From Flavobacterium sp. ACN6 (lineage in GTDB: Bacteria; Bacteroidota; Bacteroidia; Flavobacteriales; Flavobacteriaceae), in assembly GCF_002304005.1 (NCBI RefSeq), contig NZ_MRCQ01000005.1, positions 124,001 through 188,000 of the forward strand: 64,000 bases of DNA. Reading direction: 5' to 3'. The notes under the pieces were generated by a model, which was not told the DNA's origin, did not search any database, and was given only the letters and a program-made list of their open reading frames with translations. Numbering within the stretch: the first letter of the stretch is position 1; the number at the start of each line of letters is the position of its first letter. Shown here piece after piece: positions 57,501-63,283 of the stretch. The position numbers and the translations under genes were made by a program.

Positions 57501-57816
57501 CAGAAATGGTTGTGAGGCAACAATAGACGTTCCTGGTACATTCTATGACTTCTGTATGCCAAATTACTTTACACCAGATGGTATCGGTGCTAATAATACT
57601 ATTGGTCCTGATTGTGGTGCATTAGCATACAAAGATCTGACATTCGATGTTTATGACAGATACGGCAGAGTAGTTGGTAAATATCGTGTAGGAGGAAAAT
57701 GGGATGGTAGATACCACGGAAATGAATTACCAACAGGTGATTACTGGTATGTTCTTAAACTAAATGATCCGAAAGATCCAAGAGAATTTGTTGGACATTT
57801 CACTTTATACAGATAA
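39586..57816 (+). CDS. sprB: gliding adhesin SprB
   Basis: 6076 aa from the ATG at 39586 (6085 from 39559). It is the mobile cell-surface adhesin of gliding. A polar N-terminal stretch of about 45 residues precedes the hydrophobic signal core (VFAFLLLMLFNTGYAQ). Next are a strand-rich region, a DUF11-like domain (about 455-600), and a jelly-roll-like domain (about 1315-1525: LLKEDFGIGANTKTPGIASA, later GNDAGIDDITVYQLP). From there to about 5950 at least 20 SprB-type repeats are visible, each with Cys-x-Gly-x(2)-Asp-Gly-like starts (VKCFGASDGTAIF; VTCAGFNNGTITL). The last 90 residues (MPNYFTPDGIGANNTIGPDC to the end) are a type B type IX secretion signal. F. johnsoniae SprB is about 6500 aa. 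Confidence 0.96.
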   Translation: MEKPTIFKSVKTVFTSIKSIVSDTQKQFEKLAESFGNKPRIQPLLVKVKENRKSVFAFLLLMLFNTGYAQVGTDFSPRLNDGKGNTYLRVKGDVKLIGNTILTPDGERLPYNGNSDNNSLNAVYLNRDPDGGRNTSSSSANLNIDSECKEIVFAGLYWSAMYSSGHSTNANCFNCGTAVRSDWNEVRLKIPGKGYETIVADKNNPKEVIFKGDGSNNFNNSVYVCFKDVTDLLKPLKNAVNGTYTVGNIRATTGIRQGGSAGGWTLVVVYEAPDKPSKFISVFDGARMTNVDGGPNRLLQVDIPIKGFKTLPAPFNVYAKIGVAALDGDLSRKGDALAFRQGPYSGTATNYTTIWNTSNPEDNFFNASITENNANVTTRDPSSRNNLGFDIDYLDIPNDGNAVISNDQTEGTFRLLTTLAGGDGYAAFLSTFAVDIIEPKIVLTKVVKGVRKEGNADVEYDLAGQSVKLGQEMRYEIGFKNQGNDNAKDFTITDILPKNVIFNPATDIFPLQPGINFESYDAATRTLKFKVDNALVVKSGGTYSFKFRVRVISDCNELEDACSNVIKNTALSTYYGDENPTNNGLPYGDSSYSFNTGCIIGDPTSTNFLVGVDECRFNKEVSLCGSAILTAANGYNTYVWKNSAGVTVGTTRSITVTKADTYTVQTGGNPDCIGILQTYVVKDHIDGANVNPVSTYADNIVAGTNRPETCTRDNIEFPKIFLCGLNDTRFIDTKITSASSIVWQETKDVPPTGFPSSCPFNEATSWTNVTSGPSYTVTRPGAFRIVVTYGNNCVNTFYFSVFQNPLDPKADHTDITCNTVGSITVTNPPINTGYTYSLDSGNFQASNVFNNVSEGNHRVNIRQTPANGQTSTCPFFVDVTIIKETFTGTVEKTDPLCPGSKGEIRAFANGISGDYRFILKRAGTNTVVTNSGNITFPNYFDFINLNPGSYDVEIYGLKNNCFQKVTNVQILDKELKASVSTKPIACGDGEILISATGGTPLPGPTPSYNYIVNGVNIGSDPKIIVTRDNLPPNGEYIIVVADYAGCKFTIPTIKFEAPVKPTVVINQKNVRCYNSKEGEISITVTPANSGYAVSYNVNGGAFTTLPTTNLDPGTYKVIVKYTYSGTECLDDPKDIVIKGPTATLIASGGVAALSGCGIAPNENQGLVRITNVQGGVTFPAPTLYRYSFDGGKIWITDNQAYVDPSPLPYTLLVKDAADCIFSISGIILDPKPAKPTFNVPPAVYNCKGEGTTTVTANTSASANYTYSYYLGKPDPANPGSYIYTLNTNTPANIFKDIPAGDYKIKVEYNLVAASTFSNLLKEDFGIGANTKTPGIASAYCFHDLDLPSTCSNKAGTLEDNQYVVTRGLVPNNSAWYPFRDHTYNGTNTQARFLAINIGDAAGANGVLYSKVINDVIPNQPVIVEAYLANLFRADFVGSADPSFSFELVDSTGKIIAQQPPIPPTPNPTNIPAIPPILRSNKWELRTVSLDPGNNTSLTFRVRSGSTRYDGNDAGIDDITVYQLPKSCLQAEVLDLKVENGKGFTAEVKGITGVSCNGVNDGGFSIYAENFNTDGFYYTLNGGATSPTWVKATSSPVLISGRAAGTYDVRVRYADNATTCNFTIPTIVPNKDPFIVNASALAATCKGATVTANVTGGTPDYTITLKDKNSPYTKTFPASGILYEVPAGTYIISGIDSKSCTDAMDTELVINPAGRPTAEVIQNSGLCFNNTSAKITVKIDGGKGPYSYKVSTNGGVTYGNPSATFDGPTFDYVATATGKYDFLITDANSCDAIAVSQTINDNITASSSISGALTCTSGNATIEVTINGGTTPFKYVVKNKANNAVLFTSGTITGPKFTYTNVPGTYVFEITDKNNCKVVEEKEVKQLEPVTASHKVENVTCYNAGNGYIDITPLTGVGPFTYLFNGAATATSDTHYGNLAGTVAGRDYSYIVIDNLGCTETYTFKVFQPADLVPSASITIPYNCETNAVITASAVGGNTGGYTFVLKNTTTNTTIATNTTGVFNNLSTAGSYSVTVTDSKGCTKTVAVTGTIVALNPPKGMTIGNSAVTCPTNTATVTITNVVNAAGTAVSTTGLEYRIKAPTATAFQSGNTFAGLAAGVTYTFEVRDANKCLYEKIHEIKALPVFTVTEKSKTDVKCFGASDGTAIFTVSGLGNVVRYSYQVDALAVVTPLISPNTGSSLDISVTGLNAGNHKIRVTNLDTNCFVEQTVNIAAPAAALSLNVPTLTHVTCDNKGTATINAVGGWGTYTYVVTPPTGPAITQLSNNLFTNLANGNYTYTVTDINGCPVSGSFTINDKVPPVASIAATTDYCAGGAGATIRVTPNTAPNYVYTITGGSQQNDGTFSGLIPGNYVVTVLDTSTGCSINLASTTIASPVEGSVKLNKDLDCDPVNPNAIIEVTVKNGYPGYRYRVSTNGSPYTGAYTPIDASNIFTYTTTTGAAAAIYKFEILDSNNCRTEVTQNIAAKVLPDFNTVIEHVKCKGASTGSITVTGIPANGDYEYKIGTGAYQASNVFPGLGQGTYQVTIIDDKKCERTKSITVNEPAIALSATATATALKCGTNNAPQTSTITVTALNGTPFTGTNKYKYYYNGSTTFVYSNTYTTSTSGAVSIVVEDANGCTVNTSATVNTLNPPSAIAFSAPAITCAPANLNTDLLVTVTNGVQPLKYEITYTNAAIAPATTVATVSSNTYTFTDLYPGTYNIKVTDANGCIKTETHVIDNVVKIFASNSVVKPVSCINGNDGQIRFTVSGNTTGGYTNTLTGSVTGAITTGRTQVGDVITYTGLTAQTYTFVVTNTDTKCDATQIVTLTNPTAVTITAAAGTKVFCDRPDTTITVTATGGTGTIYYAVVRAGATAPSFPSDYNTTGVFVRSTTLPTPITSFEVYVQDKNGCPVQRTINVTRDAPPTIDPDLATCFTGTAEVTITGTVYNGNANALYGLNGVYDNNPVKTIPGSGTYILSVKDDNNCEAETTLIVNDQLKLKVTPTKDLTCTVVPPFTTTDAQVTLAGSGGNGTYSYGYSTSSIGPFSTLPGNIFTTSTVGTYYFNVTSDGCSTVSTVSFEVTTPVKPTASAVRTNPKCNNYSEGTITVTGYGGIPGYRYRINGGAWQDSPLFTDLPAAVTPGTTYNYQVIDTKGCISDSRDIILVEPDPIDVDRTIVGITCNVLNGVSLGSITIDEVKGGTGPYSYYVTGRNYYKEFKNVPGTSQVFEIVDFGLYELKIIDANDCPYIEEITITSPPEDLDITVTAPPPADCSALGSAIVAVGSKTTIPVGNGPFFFSYYTGVKPVYPTSGTWYPESTPLQAVIPGLIPGVRYTFIVYDSKSGCYYYETSEFAIPSNSTLTVGAPTAQNVTCTGSADGKVTFAISSSYGTPTPITYQVYDALTLAPLPINGSGTIPANSSLTISGFGAMAHGDYFVLVKEDTGATNAGCSVSTAMFSIRQSAVLLSAGYEIVKNDNCKTEAGIIRVSGKDGTGPYKYMVTTTAATPLATDAAWTTVPSFSKDSNNYYAWVKDANGCIQGTPAFLLPLDPSPAISLDILTYCAAEGAFQVEANLVTAGIAPYYISVNNSNFKEITITTTDSYTITGLNSGLVNVVLRDANGCETPVTSTTINATPIASAEVTRQLECSISGSVVENAQITVKVENGTTPYTYQVKKGTGTYTTITPVTTVVAGETTFVYTVAYGDADTYQFRISDVNACPIETTVVRVDAIVPITPSYTPTRPLCNGDNNGTILLSGTGGKGGYSYTLIRTAPTTGTLISQAVPLFENLIAGDYTYTIKDALGCEVSGNATLGQPDILEEIAPVIQGLKCTTGNDAVSATVTLAAVVGSGTAPYYYSFNGSDFSETVKTYTVDNTGADQTIPYVIKDANDCEVSGTVIINRLNPPTNFTMTPGPVITCTTLNTTINISAVQNGVGAFTYQIVSPASAAIDNGNVTLFTGLLPNIEYIFQVTDANGCTVQKSFTIDDVIKINIVEQSKTPITCLGTPDGKANFFVSGFGTGAGTYHYILDAGLAVGGLTSPEINLTNLAAGSHLITVYDDATGCEMPLSFTIAAPVTALVLNPLVVTPKGCTTFGGVTMTATGGWGDYTYSVTQPDLNVLSNKDGIFGNLIQEGTYTVSVTDANGCSIPDSFNLIAPVNPTATIAATSDYCYVNGGNTTTLVVTAATTSTFDVRPYQYSINNGGTWQLSDTFSNLSPGTYTILVKDKFGCKSTAFNTEIKGQLYATAEIEKPIYCVGALPENGIIRIKALGGYAPYRYTVTYNGVTTAPIAFTNALYSDYTVLSSANGVYVFNVYDDNDCHATKNTVDMVVPAAVTFTATPTSPYCAGGQGNMANGSILVELQPGNNDRNYTYTIQRTIPTLGAMTSQSTPLFTGLVAGTYTVRVISGKQCVDTKSIVITEPVLVEARADASPFTCAATNTLNSTVVTVTALGGVGNGVVGNYSYSENGTDWKGTNTFNVIDNQLPQTLTYYVRDANGCIDDVQITVAPFPKLTAATASLFERASCDNNGREIIRVAITGGATPANFEYEVYQDGQILQTATLVGAGNSSFDYIAPTAGHFYQFKIKDRTTLCSITTDAYEVPLYNTAKVIATASTSVSCNGLTDGELTIDVIDYRGHYTYQIFNANVAVTGASGSANSATVNPLTIPFGLGAGSAYMVVITQTDYPFCPVTSNIVEVEQPPILDITGLNPTVKNQNCNTAGAVITIDETQITGGSGEYKYVAVAATAGIPADALFKTEKIITIPTTAIAPAFDTWHVYVMDANGCKTFVPVNISKDPMPAITNVSVVSPCYDVAGYRINVTATGVAQLQYSLDGIQYQDDAFFIVKAPGDYTVRVRDANKCVVTAATAFNIPAPLTLKAEITKVPTCFAADGEITLTAGGGQVPGSYVYTRDNWATAPSIDNVFRNLAPGAYRFIVRDVLTNCEKFVDITIEDPTLVTGIVAAGFDASCKGSSDGRIEVTIAASNDNPVYMYSLSGPVNRPAQESAIFNDLPFGSYVVTVTSGRGCSNTAPATVGEPDAIVVDVPTFTQYICNTGNTAIDATITVPAGSVRGGSGSYIRYQFLRNGVEVQNDDRNVYVESDYLGGDYVINVFDNKGCQGSYATVTIDPYAGIADLELVTTEINCRDDESVQVTAVPINGALPTLTYTIEGTNSTIYPVTSSPTGLFAGLKPGTYLIKVTNPITGCGIERNYIVNEPNTFRFVASDIKDVTCFTDKNGSVTLTLVDDIPTPSDNAGPFTYVLTHESGTVVNGFTTSTTLELSNLAVGKYTITATLQGVPYCPVTTEFTIQGPTAALEITVSPKQITCESAANGEIVATAIGGWIGDYQYKLEGTVNKPYSAENKFTDLPAGSYTVYVMDANGCEDYVPVNLSLPTPITLAISADRTSLTCYSGTDATVSVNTINGGSGNFTYTLHGTLTDGTEIIREAQPTGIFTGLGAGTYYVTVSDDWTCTGTSNTVVIAQPDKVVATLSLKSRETCDTTPVITLSAEGGTAPYFYSTDGNTWNPVSFTTPQDFNVPKTTAAVSYRYYVRDVNGCTAEYVEMPLLPVPELVFEKFTHLDVPCKGGATGSIYVEAKGGLGNYVYTLINAATNTPVTPAPTQLTPGTFTRIPVGNYYVNVNSEDCDKLSALIEITEPPLDLSAEVTHTDVTCAGFNNGTITLVATGGAIDGTYSYAITPNLEQFFETPVFENLKPGDYTVRVQKGICIQDYPVTIEDAIPLVVTELVDQQIPEHCYDDKDGVAFVEVEGGKGPYTASISGNGVTLDFRAPDVTPEIFSFTGLLGGIEYTVIVKDANNCDQEVRITLPDPVKLNPVAQEAYDCENNLPVNSITVTVDDSIDQTRKDTIVYTLVLDGVPTDRVQTGDPVFKNLPTGNYSVRALLEGCEKESNVVHIQAVDPLSLIDLTNQSTEINTIKVKASGGVGPYEYSFNGEPFTSSDTYRIYKTDVYKVIVRDRNGCEATIDVPGTFYDFCMPNYFTPDGIGANNTIGPDCGALAYKDLTFDVYDRYGRVVGKYRVGGKWDGRYHGNELPTGDYWYVLKLNDPKDPREFVGHFTLYR

Positions 57817-57859
57817 CAAAATTATAGCCCCAATGATGTTATCTAAAAAATTTATTACA

Positions 57860-58840
57860 ATGAAAAAGTTTATTTTATCCTTAGTACTCATGGCTGTAAC
57901 AACAAGTTACAGCCAAGAGTTAAACCTACCAGTGTTTACCCAGTATTTAGCTGATAACCCTTTCATTCTTTCACCTGCTTATGCCGGTATTGGAGATAAT
58001 CTCCGTATTAGAGCCAATGGTTTAACGCAGTGGGTCGGAATTAAAGACGCACCAGACAACCAATCATTGTATGCAGATTTTCGAGTTTTAGATCGTTCGG
58101 GAGTTGGTTTGTCCTTTTATAATGACAGCAACGGAAATACAAGACAAACAGGAGCAAAAGTTTCATTTGCACACCACCTTATTCTGGATTATTATTCAGA
58201 ACAATACCTGTCATTAGGTATCTCTTATAACTTTAACAGTTTCCGTATCGAAACTGGTAATTTTACAGGAGATGTAAATGGTGTTCCAGTAGCATTAGAT
58301 CCTTCAATAACAGACAATCGTTACAATTCAAATAATAACTTTGACATTAGTGCTTTATACCGTAACAAAGGTTTTTATTTAAGTTTTAATGCCAACAACG
58401 TTTTAAAGAAAAACACAGACAAGTTTAGAGGAGTTGAACCACAATTACTATCAAACTTTCAGGTGTATTCTGGATTCACTTTTAAAGATGGTGAAAACAG
58501 AAGAATCGAATACGAACCATCTGTTTTCTTGCAGTACTTTGCAAGTGACCAGCGTTCTACAACCGATTTTAACTTTAAGTACAGACGTTACAATCGTTAC
58601 GAAGATTACTACTGGATTGGAGTTTCGTACCGTTTCCTAAATGATCAGTTTCCAAAGCCATTGGCAGCGGGACCTATGGCTGGTTTTATGAAATCTAAAT
58701 TCTATTTTGCCTACTCTTATCAATTAATGTTTAATGGTTTAGGCACCTACAATTCAGGAACACATTCGATAACAATCGGGTTTGATTTCTTACAATCTAT
58801 CAGTAACTGTCCTTGTACGCAGAGTCCGGTTCACGATTAA
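57860..58840 (+). CDS. sprF: SprF, outer-membrane partner for SprB secretion
   Basis: 326 aa. The start at 57860 gives an ordinary signal peptide (MKKFILSLVLMAVTTSYSQ); earlier in-frame ATGs lie inside sprB or give an odd leader. The mature part has PVFTQYLADNPFILSPAYAGIGDNLRIRANGLTQW, the PorP/SprF family start, followed by beta-strand alternation to the C-terminus. SprF-like proteins are specific partners that help the type IX system export proteins with type B C-terminal signals, here SprB. It sits 43 bases after the sprB stop. A 157-bp gap with the pgk promoter follows. Confidence 0.93.
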   Translation: MKKFILSLVLMAVTTSYSQELNLPVFTQYLADNPFILSPAYAGIGDNLRIRANGLTQWVGIKDAPDNQSLYADFRVLDRSGVGLSFYNDSNGNTRQTGAKVSFAHHLILDYYSEQYLSLGISYNFNSFRIETGNFTGDVNGVPVALDPSITDNRYNSNNNFDISALYRNKGFYLSFNANNVLKKNTDKFRGVEPQLLSNFQVYSGFTFKDGENRRIEYEPSVFLQYFASDQRSTTDFNFKYRRYNRYEDYYWIGVSYRFLNDQFPKPLAAGPMAGFMKSKFYFAYSYQLMFNGLGTYNSGTHSITIGFDFLQSISNCPCTQSPVHD

Positions 58841-58930
58841 GCAAATAATTTTATCATTTTTAAGAATTAATTTGTTTGTTTTCATAAATTACAACGTTTT
58901 CGTTTTTATTGAAGCATTATTTTTACTTTT

Positions 58931-58965
58931 TTGAAATTTAGAGTACTGTAAAAGTTCTATATTTG
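58931..58965 (+). promoter_or_regulatory. promoter of pgk
   Basis: TATATTTG (58958-58965) is a full -7 match, 32 bases before the ATG. TTG (58931-58933) is 24 bases upstream of it, slightly wider than usual. Confidence 0.55.
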
Positions 58966-58997
58966 TTATTCTTTCAAAAAATTAAAAAAATTAGCAG

Positions 58998-60185
58998 ATG
59001 AAAACTTTAAACGATTTCGATTTTAAAAATAAAAAAGCAATTATCCGTGTTGACTTCAATGTGCCGTTGGATGAAAATTTTAATGTTACAGATACAACAC
59101 GTATCGATGCTGCAAAACCAACAATTGACACAATTTTGGCACAAGGCGGAAGTGTGATCTTAATGTCTCATTTAGGCAGACCAAAAGGAGCAGAAGAAAA
59201 ATATTCTTTAAAACATATTTTAAAAACAGCTTCTGATATTTTAGGAGTTGAGGTAAAATTTGCTGAAGACTGTGTTGGAGAACCAGCTCAAACTGCAGCA
59301 AAAGATTTAAAACCAGGCGAAGTATTATTATTAGAAAATTTACGTTTTCACGCTGAAGAAGAAGCTGGAGATGTAGCTTTCGCTAAAGAATTAGCTTCTC
59401 TTGGAGATATTTATGTAAACGATGCATTTGGTACAGCACACAGAGCACACGCATCAACTACAATTATTGCACAATTTTTTCCAAACGAGAAATGTTTCGG
59501 AACATTATTAGCTAAAGAAATTGAGAGTTTAAATAAAGTACTTAATAACAGTGAAAAACCTGTTACAGCGGTTCTTGGAGGTTCTAAAGTTTCGTCTAAA
59601 ATCACAGTTATCGAAAATATCTTAGATAAAGTAGATCACATGATTATTGGAGGCGGAATGACATTTACTTTCGTTAAAGCACAAGGAGGAAAAATTGGTG
59701 AATCTATCTGCGAAGATGATAAACTAGATTTAGCTCTTGAAATTTTAAGATTAGCAAAAGAAAAAAACGTTCAAGTTCATATTCCTGTTGATGTTATTGC
59801 TGCAGATGATTTCTCAAACACTGCAAATACTCAGATTGTAGATGTAACTGCAATTCCTGACGGATGGCAAGGTTTAGATGCAGGTCCAAAATCTTTAGAA
59901 AACTTCAAAAAAGTAATTTTGGAGTCTAAAACGATTCTTTGGAACGGTCCATTAGGAGTTTTCGAAATGGAAACTTTCTCTAAAGGAACCATCGCATTAG
60001 GAGATTATATTGCCGAAGCAACTGAAAATGGAGCATTTTCATTAGTTGGAGGTGGTGATTCTGTTGCAGCAGTAAAACAATTCGGATTTGAAGACAAAAT
60101 GAGCTATGTTTCTACTGGTGGCGGGGCTATGCTTGAGATGTTAGAAGGGAAAGTTTTACCTGGAATCGCTGCGATTTTAGACTAA
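58998..60185 (+). CDS. pgk: phosphoglycerate kinase
   Basis: 395 aa, full length. Interconverts 1,3-bisphosphoglycerate and 3-phosphoglycerate with ATP in glycolysis. N-terminal substrate-binding motif [12 protein letters not shown], then [12 protein letters not shown] and [30 protein letters not shown] sequence and [11 protein letters not shown] mark the linker region. The C-terminal nucleotide motif is in WNGPLGVFE and [12 protein letters not shown]. Cytosolic. It is a single gene between sprF and the lytic transglycosylase with its own promoter. Confidence 0.97.
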   Translation: MKTLNDFDFKNKKAIIRVDFNVPLDENFNVTDTTRIDAAKPTIDTILAQGGSVILMSHLGRPKGAEEKYSLKHILKTASDILGVEVKFAEDCVGEPAQTAAKDLKPGEVLLLENLRFHAEEEAGDVAFAKELASLGDIYVNDAFGTAHRAHASTTIIAQFFPNEKCFGTLLAKEIESLNKVLNNSEKPVTAVLGGSKVSSKITVIENILDKVDHMIIGGGMTFTFVKAQGGKIGESICEDDKLDLALEILRLAKEKNVQVHIPVDVIAADDFSNTANTQIVDVTAIPDGWQGLDAGPKSLENFKKVILESKTILWNGPLGVFEMETFSKGTIALGDYIAEATENGAFSLVGGGDSVAAVKQFGFEDKMSYVSTGGGAMLEMLEGKVLPGIAAILD

Positions 60186-60233
60186 AAAATCACAATTAAC
60201 ATTTTTTAACATAGTTTTCTTCAATAAAGGGCT

Positions 60234-60241
60234 TAGATTTG
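60234..60241 (+). promoter_or_regulatory. -7 promoter element of the lytic transglycosylase gene
   Basis: TAGATTTG matches TAnnTTTG and lies 54 bases before the ATG at 60296. It overlaps an in-frame TTG at 60239, which excludes that codon as the start. Confidence 0.55.
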
Positions 60242-60295
60242 CAAAAATACAGTTCCTATAATTCTTTGAGTTACAGAATTTTAAAAAAATGTTAT

Positions 60296-62113
60296 ATGAT
60301 TGTAAAGAAAATATCCTTAGTGGTTACAGCTTTATTCTCTTTATCGATGTTCGCGCAGGAATCTGCAGAATTTTCTAGAGAAATTAAGCAAGACATTAAG
60401 TTGTCGTATTTAGATTCTATTAAAAGCACATTCAAAAAAGAGCCATTAGCTGCAAAAGTTGACAGTCTTTGGATGAATGAATTAGTAAGTTTAGATATTT
60501 ACGACGATTTAACAAAAGACATTCAAACGATAAACAAAGATGTCACTGTCGATGAAGAATTGCCGACCGAACTGCTGAAACAGCGTTTAGCAGCAATGAA
60601 TCAAAAATCACCTTTTGAGATTGAATACAATCAAGGTTTAGAAAATATAATAAAGTCATTTCTTAAGAACCGTAAAAAATCGTTTTCTCGATTAATGGCT
60701 TTATCAGAATATTATTTCCCAATCTTCGAGGACGCTTTTGCCAAACAAAATGTTCCTTTGGAAATAAAATATTTAGCCGTTGTAGAATCTGCTTTAAATC
60801 CTAAAGCAGTTTCTAAAATGGGCGCCACGGGTCTTTGGCAGTTTATGTACGGAACCGGAAAACAATACGCTTTAAAAATTGACTCTTATATCGATGAAAG
60901 AAGCGACCCTCTTAAAGCTACAGCTGCCTGTTCTGAATACATGACCAAAATGTTCAATATTTTTGGTGACTGGGAACTAGTTTTAGCATCTTACAACTCT
61001 GGTCCAGGAAATGTTACTAAAGCAATCCGCCGTTCTGGAGGAAAAACCAAATACTGGGACATTCGTAATTATCTTCCAAAAGAAACTCAAGGTTATGTTC
61101 CTGCTTTTTTAGCTACAATGTATCTTTTTGAATATCATAAAGAACACGGAATTAATCCAGAAAGAGCAGTTGTTAAAAATTTCGAAACAGACACTATCTG
61201 CATAAAAAATCAAATGTCTTTCAAACAGATTGCCGACTTACTAGACATGCCGCAATCTCAGATTCAGCTTTTAAATCCATCTTATAAAATGAATGTCGTT
61301 CCTTTTTATCAAGGAGAACAACATTTTATTCGTCTTCCAAAAGATAAAATAGCAACATTCGTTTCTAACGAAGATCAAATTTACGCTTACGTTAAGCATG
61401 ATGCAGAACACAGATCAACATCATCTAGACTAGCTGTAAAATATGCTCCAAAAGCTAAACCAGCGGCAAAACCTGCAGCAATTGACAATAGCGATTATGA
61501 ACTTTATAAAGTTAGAAAAGGAGACAATTTAGGAGCCATTGCATCAAAATACAATGTGAGCACTACTGAATTAAAGAAATGGAATAATTTAAAAACGAAT
61601 GCTGTTGCAATTGGCAGAAGTCTTAAAATTAAATCGGTTGAAGAAGCGCCTGCTAAATCAAATTCTGTTATAGATAAAAGAGAAGAAGCAATCGCAGCTG
61701 CAGACGATAAAGAAAAATCAAAAACGGCTGATCAAGACTATGTTGTGGCGGCGGGAGACAATTTAGGCAGCATTGCTAAAAAATTCGGTACGACTATTGC
61801 GGAGTTAAAAGAACTTAACAATTTAACTTCGAATAATATTGGTTTAGGAAAAACGCTTATTGTTTCAAAAGCGTCACCAATTATAGAAGAACCTGCTTCA
61901 GTATCGACAGCAATTGCATCGAACTCGGTTGATTCATTTAAGAAAAAAGCAGTTTCTAAAAATATTGGCGAAGATTATTACGTTAAAAAAGGAGACTCTT
62001 TATACAGCATTTCTAAAAAATATCCTGGAGTAACAATTTCAGATATTAAAAAATGGAATGGTATTAAAGATGAAGACATTAAACCGGGAATGAAACTTAA
62101 AATAAACGGATAA
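60296..62113 (+). CDS. LysM lytic transglycosylase (MltD-like)
   Basis: 605 aa from the ATG at 60296, with signal peptide MIVKKISLVVTALFSLSMFAQ. It cleaves peptidoglycan between MurNAc and GlcNAc. The SLT domain (about residues 145-285) has the catalytic Glu near residue 164 in VVESALNPKAVSKMGATGLWQFM, plus ASYNSGPGNVTKAIRRSGG. Three LysM domains bind glycan: about 403-445, 481-522 and 561-604, each starting Gly-Asp-Asn/Ser-Leu. The domain order is that of MltD. The linkers are Lys/Ala-rich. It has no lipobox, unlike E. coli MltD, so it may be soluble. Confidence 0.93.
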   Translation: MIVKKISLVVTALFSLSMFAQESAEFSREIKQDIKLSYLDSIKSTFKKEPLAAKVDSLWMNELVSLDIYDDLTKDIQTINKDVTVDEELPTELLKQRLAAMNQKSPFEIEYNQGLENIIKSFLKNRKKSFSRLMALSEYYFPIFEDAFAKQNVPLEIKYLAVVESALNPKAVSKMGATGLWQFMYGTGKQYALKIDSYIDERSDPLKATAACSEYMTKMFNIFGDWELVLASYNSGPGNVTKAIRRSGGKTKYWDIRNYLPKETQGYVPAFLATMYLFEYHKEHGINPERAVVKNFETDTICIKNQMSFKQIADLLDMPQSQIQLLNPSYKMNVVPFYQGEQHFIRLPKDKIATFVSNEDQIYAYVKHDAEHRSTSSRLAVKYAPKAKPAAKPAAIDNSDYELYKVRKGDNLGAIASKYNVSTTELKKWNNLKTNAVAIGRSLKIKSVEEAPAKSNSVIDKREEAIAAADDKEKSKTADQDYVVAAGDNLGSIAKKFGTTIAELKELNNLTSNNIGLGKTLIVSKASPIIEEPASVSTAIASNSVDSFKKKAVSKNIGEDYYVKKGDSLYSISKKYPGVTISDIKKWNGIKDEDIKPGMKLKING

Positions 62114-62159
62114 TAGAATAATCTTATTAAATTTGGGTTTTATTTCATAAATTAAGAAA

Positions 62160-63128
62160 ATGAATAAAACCCATTTTTTATTTCTATTACTTCCATTTTT
62201 CCTGATCTCCTGCTTTAAAGGTGATAAGCAAAACGATCCAGTTTCAGGAAAAACAAACGCCATTTCGATCATTATTGATGATCAATTATGGTATGGAGAA
62301 GTAGGTGATAGCATTCGAAATAAATTTGCTTCGCCAGTTCTTGGACTCACACAAGAAGAACCTCTTTTTACCATCAATCAATATCCAGCAAGACTTCTAG
62401 AAGGCTTCGTTACCGACAGCCGAAGCATTATTGTGGTTAAAAAAACGGCTACGGAAAAATTCGAAATCATTCGGAACAAAGATTTACCGCACAATACTTT
62501 TCGCATTTACGGAAAATCTGTAGATGACATTATTTGCAGTATTGAATTAAATTCTCCTCACATCATTAAACAAATTCGTGATGCAGAGATTAAAAAAGTT
62601 CAAGAAGACAATAGTAAATCACTGCTAAATCCGGCGATCATTAAGAATAAATTTCATATCGATCTACAAATTCCTACCGGATATGAATACATGCTTCACA
62701 AGAAAAAATTTATCTGGCTTAAAAAAGAGATCATCAGTGGGAATACCAGTCTTTTGATATACCAAATCCCGTTACGTAATTTCCAAAAGAAAAAAGACAT
62801 TGTAAATTCAATTGTTAGCATGCGTGATTCTGTTGGAAGCTACATAAAAGGGCGTGAACCCAACACCAAAATGATTACAAGTGAAGCCTATGCACCTTAT
62901 TTTTCAAAAGCGATTTTAAACAATAAAGATGCTTTTGAAACAAAAGGAACTTGGGAATTAAAGAATGATTTTATGGCTGGACCATTTATCAATTATGCCA
63001 TCGTAGACAAAACCTATAACCGTCTTTTGGTTATTGAAGGATTTTGTTATTCACCTTCAAATCAAGAACGTGATTTAATGTTAGAGCTGGAAGCAATTAT
63101 AAAGTCGGTTAAAATTGATAAAAGATAA
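62160..63128 (+). CDS. DUF4837 family lipoprotein
   Basis: 322 aa. Signal peptide and lipobox MNKTHFLFLLLPFFLISC with Cys18. The mature part opens with AISIIIDDQLWYGEVGDSIRNKFASPVLGLTQEEPLFTINQ, a start typical of DUF4837 proteins, almost all from Bacteroidetes. Two repeated halves with alternating strands and helices follow, including PTGYEYMLHKKKFIWLKKEI and GTWELKNDFMAGPFINYAIVDKTYNRLLVIEGFCYSP. Function unknown. It starts 46 bases after the lytic transglycosylase and may be co-transcribed, which would fit an envelope role. Confidence 0.85.
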   Translation: MNKTHFLFLLLPFFLISCFKGDKQNDPVSGKTNAISIIIDDQLWYGEVGDSIRNKFASPVLGLTQEEPLFTINQYPARLLEGFVTDSRSIIVVKKTATEKFEIIRNKDLPHNTFRIYGKSVDDIICSIELNSPHIIKQIRDAEIKKVQEDNSKSLLNPAIIKNKFHIDLQIPTGYEYMLHKKKFIWLKKEIISGNTSLLIYQIPLRNFQKKKDIVNSIVSMRDSVGSYIKGREPNTKMITSEAYAPYFSKAILNNKDAFETKGTWELKNDFMAGPFINYAIVDKTYNRLLVIEGFCYSPSNQERDLMLELEAIIKSVKIDKR

Positions 63129-63149
63129 AAGACGCCAACCAATAATTTT

Positions 63150-63230
63150 TGAAATAACCTTTGTGCTCTTTGTGTAAATCCCTGCTGACTTTGCAGTTAC
63201 CTCACACAAAGTACAAACCTGAAACAAAAC
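63150..63230. repeat. CTTTGTG-type intergenic repeat
   Basis: CCTTTGTGCTCTTTGTGTAA and, inverted, CTCACACAAAGT resemble the CTTTGCG-type blocks of the inverted arms at 25389-26021. Probably copies of one family of dispersed intergenic repeat. No ORF. Confidence 0.4.
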
Positions 63231-63246
63231 CTTTTGTTATTTTTCT

Positions 63247-63254
63247 TACTTTTG
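63247..63254 (+). promoter_or_regulatory. -7 promoter element of the DUF1579 gene
   Basis: TACTTTTG matches TAnnTTTG, 29 bases before the ATG at 63284. No TTG at the usual distance. Confidence 0.5.
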
Positions 63255-63283
63255 TTTTTTAACAATCACAAAAACAAAGACTT

